Assembly (NCBI GenBank): GCA_044450785.1
Contig: JBIOJM010000120.1
Coordinates: 1 to 26,468, forward strand
Direction of reading: 5' to 3'
Origin: JBIOJM01 sp044450785
GTDB lineage: Bacteria > Planctomycetota > Planctomycetia > Isosphaerales > Isosphaeraceae
Length of the DNA: 26,468 nucleotides
Shown piece after piece: positions 8,571 through 15,272 of this stretch (positions within the stretch are counted from its first letter, which is position 1; every line of letters begins with the position of its first letter). Under the pieces are notes generated by a model. The model had not been told where the DNA came from. It did not search any database and was given only the letters and a program-made list of their open reading frames with translations. The translations under genes and the position numbers were made by a program.

Positions 8571-9130
8571 CTCGGGAAGCGACCCAGCGCCGGAGACAGG
8601 CCGTGGAGACCGTCCACGACGTAGTCAGTGCCATGCGGGCGATTGCCGCCGGACGGATCCAGAGTGCCCAACGGGCGCTCGAAAGCGCTCGGCGCTACGA
8701 CGACGTCGTCCTGCGGGCACTGGCTGCGGTCCTCTCCGAATCAGCCGCGATCCAACCGAGCGCGGGCCGCAGTCCAACCACCCTGCTGGTGATGTCATCG
8801 GAGCAGCCTCTCTGCGGGTCGTTCAATCCCGACGTGCTCGACCTGGCCGAGCGCCGCTGGCACGAGCTTCTCCAGGAGGGGAGCGTTCATCTGCTGGTCG
8901 TCGGCCAGCGCGGCATGCATCAACTGCTGGCGTACGGTGTCCCTCTGGACGGAGCTGAGCCCGCGGCCACTTCGCTCGACGGTCTCCATGACCTGGTGAA
9001 TCGGCTTGCGAAGCTGCTCGGGAAGCGCTATACGACCGGTGAGCTGGGAATCCTCCGCGTCATCTACAGCCGCTATCAATCGATCAGCGAACAGGTTCCC
9101 ACCGAGGTGCGAATCCTGCCCCCGGAATGA
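8567..9130 (+). CDS. atpG: N-ATPase gamma subunit, N-terminal part (frame broken)
   Basis: 187 residues that match the first two thirds of an N-type gamma: a long N-terminal helix (RRQAVETVHDVVSAMRAIAAGRIQSAQRAL) and a Rossmann-like middle with LLVMSSEQPLCGSFN and LLVVGQRG. The start is the ATG in the ATGA overlap with atpA. The frame stops at TGA 9128-9130, just after VRILPPE. In the family this point is followed by a C-terminal helix of about 90-100 residues, which is present immediately downstream in the -1 frame. The break is at a run of five C (9119-9123), so a one-base deletion, a sequencing error or frameshifting would explain it. Confidence 0.85.
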   Translation: MTREATQRRRQAVETVHDVVSAMRAIAAGRIQSAQRALESARRYDDVVLRALAAVLSESAAIQPSAGRSPTTLLVMSSEQPLCGSFNPDVLDLAERRWHELLQEGSVHLLVVGQRGMHQLLAYGVPLDGAEPAATSLDGLHDLVNRLAKLLGKRYTTGELGILRVIYSRYQSISEQVPTEVRILPPE

Positions 9131-9423
9131 CACTCATCCGCCGGTCATCACCGGCACGTCCCGCCCGGTTCCAGCATTACCTGCCTTCGTCCGAGCTTCT
9201 GGCAGGACTTGTGGACGAGTATGCCTTCATCAGTCTGTATCTCCTCGCCGCCGAGTCGTACACCAGCGAACAGGCAAGCCGGTTGGTGGCGATGGACGCC
9301 TCGACACGCAACACAGAGCATATGCTGGAGACGCTGACTGCTCTGGAGCGGCGCGAGCGTCAAGAAGAGATCACTCGGCAGGTGCTGGAGCTGATCGGCG
9401 CCCGTTTCGCGGCCGAGACGTAA
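9127..9423 (+). CDS. atpG: N-ATPase gamma subunit, C-terminal part
   Basis: A 98-residue frame that overlaps the upstream gamma frame through ATGA (9127-9130). It contains the C-terminal gamma helix: FQHYLPSSELLAGLVDEYAF, AAESYTSEQASRLVAMDAST, RNTEHMLETL and RRERQEEITRQVLELI. This matches the conserved E-(H/N)-x-x-R-(L/M)-x-A-M-x-x-A-x-x-N pattern. It is plainly the other part of the same subunit, not an independent gene. Adding one C to the C5 run at 9119-9123 restores a continuous gamma of about 285 residues, the normal length. Read separately, it would need reinitiation at the ATGA. Confidence 0.85.
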   Translation: MTLIRRSSPARPARFQHYLPSSELLAGLVDEYAFISLYLLAAESYTSEQASRLVAMDASTRNTEHMLETLTALERRERQEEITRQVLELIGARFAAET

Positions 9424-9476
9424 TACGCCTTTCGTTGTGGTCAATCATTGCCGTGATCAAAAGGGCCAGGTGGCGA

Positions 9477-9511
9477 CTCGCCCGCCGTTTGACGGGCAGG
9501 ATGCCCGTCCC
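9477..9511. repeat. REP-like palindromic repeat, copy 1
   Basis: The unit begins CTCGCCCGCCGTTTGACGGG and contains the palindrome ACGGGCA-GGA-TGCCCGT at 9492-9508 (7-bp stem, 3-nt loop). A second overlapping pairing is GCCCG with CGGGC. A near-identical unit follows 57 bp downstream. It lies just past atpG and might also stop transcription, but there is no T-run. Confidence 0.8.
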
Positions 9512-9533
9512 TGAGTAGCTCGAGGCCCGGTGG

Positions 9534-9568
9534 CTCGCCCGCCGTTTGACGGGCACAATGCCCGTCCC
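9534..9568. repeat. REP-like palindromic repeat, copy 2
   Basis: The same unit as at 9477-9511, in direct orientation, differing only in the loop: ACGGGCA-CAA-TGCCCGT at 9549-9565. The stems are conserved and the loop varies, as expected for a mobile or structured repeat. The flanking GGCCAGGTGGC and GGCCCGGTGGC upstream of the two copies are also similar, so the duplicated unit may extend to about 45 bp. Confidence 0.8.
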
Positions 9569-9756
9569 CCCGGGAAGTTGTTTCGTATCCGTCCCTTAGG
9601 TCCGAACAACCTCTCTGGGTGAACGAACCCGGCACCGATGCTTCTGTTGTCTTCCCGCCCCCACAGAGATTGACCTATTGTTCTTCTAGCGGAACACTCG
9701 GGCCGCGAGGCATGGATGCGTTCGTGAACGATGCCGGAATCCGGGAGGGTGAGCTT
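9569..9756 (+). promoter_or_regulatory. Probable leader/promoter region of the chemosensory cluster (no clear promoter)
   Basis: Non-coding between the repeats and the first gene of the cluster. TTGACC at 9670-9675 is a plausible -35 box, but the hexamer 17 nt later (AACACT) is a poor -10. GGAAC at 9691-9695 recalls an ECF-type -35, but no CGTC-like -10 stands at proper spacing. An open frame from TTG 9619 crosses this region in phase with the next gene and could extend it, but it lacks a ribosome site. GGGAGGGTG near 9743-9750 is the ribosome site supporting ATG 9757. Confidence 0.25.
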
Positions 9757-10251
9757 ATGAGTCATGACGCCGAGGTGTTGGGTTCCCAGTCGCGGGCAAT
9801 CGCCGACTTCCGCGAGGAGATCCTTCTCTGGATCGACACCGCGCTCGTTCGTCTGCGAGAGCGCGAACAGGAAGAGAGCCTGGTGATGGAGGAGAAGTCC
9901 GCGCCGGCCGCTTTGACCCGATTGAGCATGGAACGTGGATCTCAAACGCAATCTCGTGCCCGGCGCCCCGGCGTGAGCCTGGGAGGGACGGAGCTCGAAC
10001 CTGTGATGAGATGGGAAGGGACTCGGAACACCGGGGAGATCGCTGGGCCAGATTCGCTGAGCGATCCAGCGCGGCCGCCGATCGTTGCTCCGAGACCTGA
10101 GGCAGGCACCAAGTCAAAGTCCCTCCCCTTGGATTCACTGACGCGGCTGGATGCACTTGCCCGACTGCTCGATCAGCGCCTCAAGGTGTCCCAGGAAGCG
10201 GCGTCAAACAGCTACGGGGCGAGCGGTGAGGTCGGCGAGTCGAACGGTTGA
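9757..10251 (+). CDS. Small helical/disordered protein heading the chemosensory cluster
   Basis: 164 residues, no family recognised. The N-terminus (about 12-45) is a strongly amphipathic helix (ADFREEILLWIDTALVRLRE), followed by about 80 residues of low-complexity, Pro/Ser/Glu/Arg-rich, probably disordered sequence. A second short helix (SLTRLDALARLLDQRLKVSQ) precedes a flexible tail. Two helices joined by a long linker suggest a tether or adaptor, perhaps to CheW or the kinase; this is inference. The start at 9757 is chosen for the GGGAGGGTG ribosome site about 7 nt upstream; the TTG at 9619 has none. The gap to the cheW-like gene is 32 nt, consistent with one operon. Confidence 0.65.
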   Translation: MSHDAEVLGSQSRAIADFREEILLWIDTALVRLREREQEESLVMEEKSAPAALTRLSMERGSQTQSRARRPGVSLGGTELEPVMRWEGTRNTGEIAGPDSLSDPARPPIVAPRPEAGTKSKSLPLDSLTRLDALARLLDQRLKVSQEAASNSYGASGEVGESNG

Positions 10252-10283
10252 GCGGTGACCGATCGAGGGGGAGCTGAGCCGCG

Positions 10284-10877
10284 ATGGAACAAGAGAAGTC
10301 ATTTTGCCTGTTTCACGGTGACGCAGGGCCGATGGCCGTGTCCGTGGAATCCGTGGCCGCGGTCCTCGAGACGGAATCCCTGGTCCGCCTCGTCTGGAGC
10401 CCGCCTCAAGTGGTCGGTTTGTGCCCCTATCACCGGGAGGTCGTTCCCGTTGTCTCGATCGGTCCCACTGCGATTGGTGCAGGGGCAGATCGTGAGAGCG
10501 GAGCGAACTCCCGGCCAGAAGCCCGGGCCGGAACGTCCGTGGCGGACGATGGTCGTGAGAAAAGGACGCGGTGTGTTGTGCTGATCCTGAGAACCGACCA
10601 TGACGCCTGGGGCCTCAGAATCGACCATGCAGGCACGTTGATCAGCAAGGAATGTCCGGAGTTTCACCCACCCCGGCTCGACGAGCACGGGTCCGTGTTG
10701 ATCGGGGCCCTCCTCCGCGCAGAGATGCGCTACGCGATTCTCGACGCCGCGGCGACCTGGCGCGGACTGCGCTCCGCCGTTGCCCGCTGGTACGGACTCA
10801 TTAACAAACCCAGTTTCGATTCCGCGGTCCGGGTGGGCGAAAAGATTAGGGAAGCCGGCACCGGCACGACGGGGTAG
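10284..10877 (+). CDS. CheW-like chemotaxis coupling protein
   Basis: A 197-residue single-domain protein related to CheW, which links chemoreceptors to CheA at the membrane array. The core pattern is present: an initial strand (SFCLFHGDAGPMAVSVESVA), VVGLCPYHREVVPVVSIG (equivalent to the I-x-G-x-x-x-x-R-G-x-x-x-P-V motif) and a second half with VVLILRTDHDAWGLRIDHAG. Residues about 61-94 form an insertion of flexible Gly/Arg/Ala/Ser-rich sequence between the two subdomains, and the C-terminus carries about 35 extra residues; typical CheW is 150-165. Similarity is moderate, so it could bind a specialised partner. GGGGGAG lies 10 nt upstream of the ATG. Confidence 0.75.
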   Translation: MEQEKSFCLFHGDAGPMAVSVESVAAVLETESLVRLVWSPPQVVGLCPYHREVVPVVSIGPTAIGAGADRESGANSRPEARAGTSVADDGREKRTRCVVLILRTDHDAWGLRIDHAGTLISKECPEFHPPRLDEHGSVLIGALLRAEMRYAILDAAATWRGLRSAVARWYGLINKPSFDSAVRVGEKIREAGTGTTG

Positions 10878-10910
10878 ATCCAAACACACAGAACGCTGTC
10901 GGAGTCGATC

Positions 10911-12389
10911 ATGCGGTGGGAGCCAAGCATCGTGTCGCGGGGCATGGTGATCGGAGCGGCCGGAGCGGCCGGGGCCGCGGGATTGGTGCTGAGTCTCGGG
11001 CCTCGCTTGGGATGGGTTCTCGGGCTCCTGGCTGGCGCGGCCGTGGGAGGTATTGGTGCCTGGCTAGCCGCCGGGCAATTGCTCGGCAACGCGACGGCCT
11101 GCCTGGCCGCTCTGCGAAATGACGAGTGCGATCGCGAGTTTGGGGCGAGCGCGCAGGGCGTGGCCCCGTCTCCATCTTTTCTCGGATCGGAGGTCTTCGA
11201 CGCCTGGATCGCTCATCTGCGAGACGGACTCGACCACGCGAGACGGACTCGGGCCGAGCACGATGATACCCAGCGGTTGGCGCGCCAATTCTGGGCAGCG
11301 ATGAAAGGGCCGGGAGGATCCGGCGAGTGCCTGGAGAGACCGGGGGCCAGCGGCAATGGGACGACCAATTCACTCGCGGTTCTTCTGGACGAGTTCCGCC
11401 GTTCGGCTGCCCAGATCAACCGGGACCTGTCGGCCTTGGAAGAGACAAACGAACGTGTCGCCTCCGGGGCCGCAGACCAATCGGAGGCCGTCTCCAGGAC
11501 CGCCACCAGCGTCGAGTCTCTGTCTGACCGAATCGACCGCATTTCCCACAATGCGGGGGAGGCGGCGGACGCCTGCGAGCGGGCGCGCCAGGAGGCGCGC
11601 CAGGGGCTCGAACAAGTGCACAACGTCATCGAGGGGATAGACCGGCTCCTCGCCCGGATCGAGGCCAACGGACGCAAGGTCCGCCGCCTTGAGGACCGAT
11701 CAACCGAAATCGTCGTCACCGTGGACTTGATCCGGGGTATTTCCAGCCGCACCGACATGCTCGCCCTCAACGCCACAATCGAGTCCATCCGCGCCGGCGA
11801 ACATGGCCGAGGCTTCGCGGTCGTCGCCGAGGAGATCCGCAAACTGGCTGAACGGACTGCCGCGGCCACCCGTGAGATCGGCACCATCGTCGAGGCCATC
11901 CAGGCCGACACCCAGGAGAGCATCCGCGCCCTGAGCGAAGAACATGCCGATATGCAGCGTGAGTCGCAACGGGTCCACCAAGCCGGCTCCTCGCTGGAGC
12001 GAATCAGCCAGGTTGCCGAACAATCGGCCAGGCTCGTCGAGGGCATCTCTCGCTCGACCAACGACCAAGTTCTTTCGACTCGGGAACTGGTGCGGGCCAT
12101 GCAGAAGGTCTCGAACGTCACCAGTCAAACTCAAGAACGGACGACGCAGGCCCGCGCGTTCATCAAGGCGCTTCGGCAGTCGTGCGACCCGTGGCAGCGC
12201 CTGGCCGCACCTTCACCTGCACCGACGGCGGCCGGCCCGGCCTCGATCATTCCTGCGAGTGATCCCCTCTTGTCGATGGTGGATGGTGCCCACACGACGT
12301 CGTCCCCGCCAGCCCTGCCGTCTCGCGAGTCTTCCTCGGTCGGGCGCGATCAAAGGCGTGAACGAGCAGGTTGCGAGCGTTCGCAATGA
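10911..12389 (+). CDS. Methyl-accepting chemotaxis protein lacking a sensory domain
   Basis: 492 residues. Two hydrophobic segments (about 12-29 and 34-55), rich in Gly and Ala, are separated only by LGPRLGW, so the receptor is a membrane hairpin with no periplasmic or cytoplasmic ligand domain. A short HAMP-like stretch (LLGNATACLAAL) and about 100 variable residues follow. The cytoplasmic signalling hairpin then runs from about 150 to 420, with the tip ISSRTDMLALNATIES (277-292) and AGEHGRGFAVVAEEIRKLAE. The canonical tip has QTN-LALNA-IEAA; here RTD and ESI replace parts of it. No C-terminal CheR-docking pentapeptide is seen. The stop overlaps the kinase start (ATGA). Confidence 0.88.
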   Translation: MRWEPSIVSRGMVIGAAGAAGAAGLVLSLGPRLGWVLGLLAGAAVGGIGAWLAAGQLLGNATACLAALRNDECDREFGASAQGVAPSPSFLGSEVFDAWIAHLRDGLDHARRTRAEHDDTQRLARQFWAAMKGPGGSGECLERPGASGNGTTNSLAVLLDEFRRSAAQINRDLSALEETNERVASGAADQSEAVSRTATSVESLSDRIDRISHNAGEAADACERARQEARQGLEQVHNVIEGIDRLLARIEANGRKVRRLEDRSTEIVVTVDLIRGISSRTDMLALNATIESIRAGEHGRGFAVVAEEIRKLAERTAAATREIGTIVEAIQADTQESIRALSEEHADMQRESQRVHQAGSSLERISQVAEQSARLVEGISRSTNDQVLSTRELVRAMQKVSNVTSQTQERTTQARAFIKALRQSCDPWQRLAAPSPAPTAAGPASIIPASDPLLSMVDGAHTTSSPPALPSRESSSVGRDQRRERAGCERSQ

Positions 12390-15253
12390 AACCCTCATCG
12401 ACAGTCTCTGCGCAGGCCGATCCGCTGGAAACGCTTGCCCAGGACTGGCAGAACGCCTCGATGGCTCAAACCACGCGGCTGGTGCCCAAACCGGATCTTG
12501 ACGCCATCCGTGAACGGCTGAATGCCCTTGCCGAAGCGGCCGAAGCCTGTGACCGCGGAGCCGAGGGACAGGCCTTGCGCCGGGTCGCTCTTCTGAGCGA
12601 GGTGTGGGAATGCCTACAGTCCGAACCGGGCCAGGAAGAGGCCGCAGCCGATCTGGCTTCCTTCTGCTCCAGAGCGATGACGCTCCTGGCCCGCGACCAG
12701 CCGGCTCAGAGCGGCGACCCACTGGGAACCGCCCTCTCGGTCCTCCATCAGTCCGACGAGCGCTGGAGCGACTATCTCGCCCTGGTTGATCCGACCAGCC
12801 GTGTGAGTGAGCTCGCCGGCGAACCGGCCTCCTGCGATGAGCAGTGCTTCCCTGAGCAGACCGAGCCACCCGCGATCGACGCCCAGACGTTGCTCAGGCT
12901 CATCACCGGCTGCGATGATCGTGGAGAAGATCGGATTCCAACCTCCCCGGAGCCAGATCCCCAGATTCCTGCCTTGCCCTCGCACTTCGATCTCGACGAT
13001 GAGATGAGGGAAGCCTTCCTAGTCGATGCCACCGAGTTGTTCGAGCGAATTGAGGACCTCGTCGTGGGGCTGAGCCGTCACAGCGATCATCGCGGGGCGA
13101 TCAATGAGCTGGCTCGGTGCTTCCATACCCTCAAAGGAGCAGCGGGAAGCGTGGGCTTGAGCGAGCTGGCCGCACTCATTCACGAACTGGAGGAACGGCT
13201 CGAGCAGGCGTCCGGCCGAGTCTCGGATGGCCTGAACGACCTGCTCCATCAAGTCGTCGGCTACCTGGACGAAGTGATCGGGCTGCTGCGCCGAGGCGCG
13301 GGCGCGACCAACCTGACAGCCTTGCAGGTCTGTTCCGCCGGTGAAGGGACAGTCCCGGGCCTGGTGACTGGTGAGACCGCCGCGGAGACCCAGGGTGCCG
13401 GAGCGGAAGGGCCGATCCGCGTCCCGACCGCGCGGTTCGACGAGTTGACGGACCTGGCTGGAGAGCTGATTGCGCAGGGCCGGTTCTGGCTGTCGCAGGC
13501 GGAATCGATCAGGACGTTCGCGGCCACCGTGCGGGCGTCCCGCAACCGCCTGCTCGGCAGCATGGAGCGGCTGCATGAGGCCGGTCTGGGGCGGGAGCGC
13601 CGGACGCTCCCCACGCCTGTCGACCCCCAGTCGGACTTGCCCGGTCAGCTTTGTCGTCTGGCCGAACAGGCGGACGATATGACGGTCATGGCCGAAAGGG
13701 CCCAGGCCTCGGCTGGCTTCATGGCCGACCGCGGAGATACCTTGGTCCGTCTCTCACACCAGCTCTGGGACTCATTCCAATCGCTCCGGATCGTCCCGAT
13801 CCGAGGACTGTTTCACCGTCTGGCGCGCGTGCTGCATGATGCGGCGCGAGTCGAAGAGCGGCAGGTCGAGATCGTCATGCTCGGCGAGGAGACGGGCGTG
13901 GACCGGGCGATCCAGGACAAGGCATTCGAGCCGCTTCTCCATGTCGTCCGCAACGCGGTGGCGCACGGAATCGAACCTCCCGCCGACCGCGTGCGGACTC
14001 GCAAGCCCGCCACGGGCCGCGTCACCCTCGAGGCGCGCCGTGAGGGAAACACCCTCGTAATCGCCGTGGAGGACGACGGGCGAGGGTTGGACAGCGAGGC
14101 CATCGCGAAGAAGGCCCGGCGACTGGGCTGGCTCGCCCCGGATGAAACACCCACCCCCGACCAGCTCCACGCGTTCATCTTTCAGCCAGGTTTCTCTACC
14201 AGGTCCGAGGCCAACGCGATCTCTGGCCGGGGAGTGGGAATGGACGTGGTCGCGCGCGAAGTCAGCAAACTGCGCGGCACCATCGACCTGACCTCGCAGC
14301 CAGGGCGCGGAACCCGCGTCACCCTCCACCTCCCGTCCCAGCTTGCCCTCGAGCCTGCCCTGATCGTCCGAGTCGCCGGCCAGGGTTTCGCAGTTCCGGC
14401 CTCGCAGATCGAATCCGTCCAGCCCTTCGAGCCTGCCGTCCCGTGCTCGGGCTCGCCAAGAGCGGAGGGAACGCTGACCGCGGCTTCTCCGGCCCGCGCG
14501 GGCCCGACTGTCCTGTTCCGCGACCAGGCCATCCCGGTGGTTTTCGCCATTGAGACGCTCGGAATCGGCCGCTCTGCCTCGCCTCCGTGGCCTAAGCTTG
14601 TGGTAGTCCGTACTGGGAGCCGGTTGATCGGCTTGGTCGTGGACTCGATCGAGGGGACCGAAGACCTGGTCATCAAGCCGCTTGGTGCGCTCTTGGCCGG
14701 TCATCCCCTCGTTTCGGGAACCAGTCTTTCTGTCAACGGGGAGTTGATTTCCGCCCTCAATCCGGCGGGCCTGGAGCGATGGTTGAAACACCAGGAATTC
14801 TCAGGAAATCTGCCTACGCTCATGTCACCGCCCCAGGAACCGTGCCGACAGTTCCGAGGAGAGCGGGCGACGGTACTGGTGGTGGACGACTCGATCAGCG
14901 TACGCCGGGGAATGGCGCGACAGCTCGTTGGTCTGGGGTTGGATGTCCACGAAGTCTCCGATGGCATGGAGGCTCTCTTTCGGCTGCGCAGCTCGAGTTA
15001 TGGGCTCGTGGTCACCGACCTGGAGATGCCCAGGCTCGATGGCTTCGCCCTGCTCGCCGAGATGAAGCATTCAGCACCCCTGGCGGCGATCCCCGTGGTT
15101 GTGGCCAGTACGCTCGCCGACGCGGAGACCCGGCGGCGCGTGCTCGAGCTGGGGGCGAAGGCGTTACTTTCCAAGCCGGTCGACCCCCGCAAGTTCGCCC
15201 GGACGGTCGAGGAGGTCCTATCGGGCGTGAGGCGATCAACGATTCGGGACTAA
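12386..15253 (+). CDS. CheA-type hybrid histidine kinase with C-terminal receiver
   Basis: About 955 residues. Domains in order: an N-terminal ~200-residue region without a recognised family (helical, then acidic and Pro-rich); an Hpt domain (about 205-300) with phospho-acceptor His247 in CFHTLKGAAG; a linker; a dimerisation/P3 helix pair (about 350-470); an HATPase domain with N-box HVVRNAVAHGIE, G1 VEDDGRGLD, F-box FQPGFST and G2 SGRGVGMDVV; a CheW-like P5 domain (about 650-810); and a receiver with VVDDS, phospho-acceptor Asp878 in VVTDLEMPRLDG, and Lys in SKPVDP. No P2 CheY-docking domain is seen. The ATG at 12386 overlaps the receptor stop, and the upstream in-frame TTG is less likely. 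The kinase can pass phosphate to its own receiver or to the next gene's. Confidence 0.93.
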   Translation: MKPSSTVSAQADPLETLAQDWQNASMAQTTRLVPKPDLDAIRERLNALAEAAEACDRGAEGQALRRVALLSEVWECLQSEPGQEEAAADLASFCSRAMTLLARDQPAQSGDPLGTALSVLHQSDERWSDYLALVDPTSRVSELAGEPASCDEQCFPEQTEPPAIDAQTLLRLITGCDDRGEDRIPTSPEPDPQIPALPSHFDLDDEMREAFLVDATELFERIEDLVVGLSRHSDHRGAINELARCFHTLKGAAGSVGLSELAALIHELEERLEQASGRVSDGLNDLLHQVVGYLDEVIGLLRRGAGATNLTALQVCSAGEGTVPGLVTGETAAETQGAGAEGPIRVPTARFDELTDLAGELIAQGRFWLSQAESIRTFAATVRASRNRLLGSMERLHEAGLGRERRTLPTPVDPQSDLPGQLCRLAEQADDMTVMAERAQASAGFMADRGDTLVRLSHQLWDSFQSLRIVPIRGLFHRLARVLHDAARVEERQVEIVMLGEETGVDRAIQDKAFEPLLHVVRNAVAHGIEPPADRVRTRKPATGRVTLEARREGNTLVIAVEDDGRGLDSEAIAKKARRLGWLAPDETPTPDQLHAFIFQPGFSTRSEANAISGRGVGMDVVAREVSKLRGTIDLTSQPGRGTRVTLHLPSQLALEPALIVRVAGQGFAVPASQIESVQPFEPAVPCSGSPRAEGTLTAASPARAGPTVLFRDQAIPVVFAIETLGIGRSASPPWPKLVVVRTGSRLIGLVVDSIEGTEDLVIKPLGALLAGHPLVSGTSLSVNGELISALNPAGLERWLKHQEFSGNLPTLMSPPQEPCRQFRGERATVLVVDDSISVRRGMARQLVGLGLDVHEVSDGMEALFRLRSSSYGLVVTDLEMPRLDGFALLAEMKHSAPLAAIPVVVASTLADAETRRRVLELGAKALLSKPVDPRKFARTVEEVLSGVRRSTIRD

Positions 15254-15272
15254 CGAACGGAGCGGAGACGCG

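Noticed and set aside
9477..9568. Possible CRISPR array
   Set aside because: Only two units, palindromic and 57 bp apart, no third repeat and no cas genes; a REP-like pair fits better.
9670..9698. Sigma-70-like promoter TTGACC - N17 - AACACT
   Set aside because: The -10 match is poor (three of six); kept only as a remark in the leader entry.
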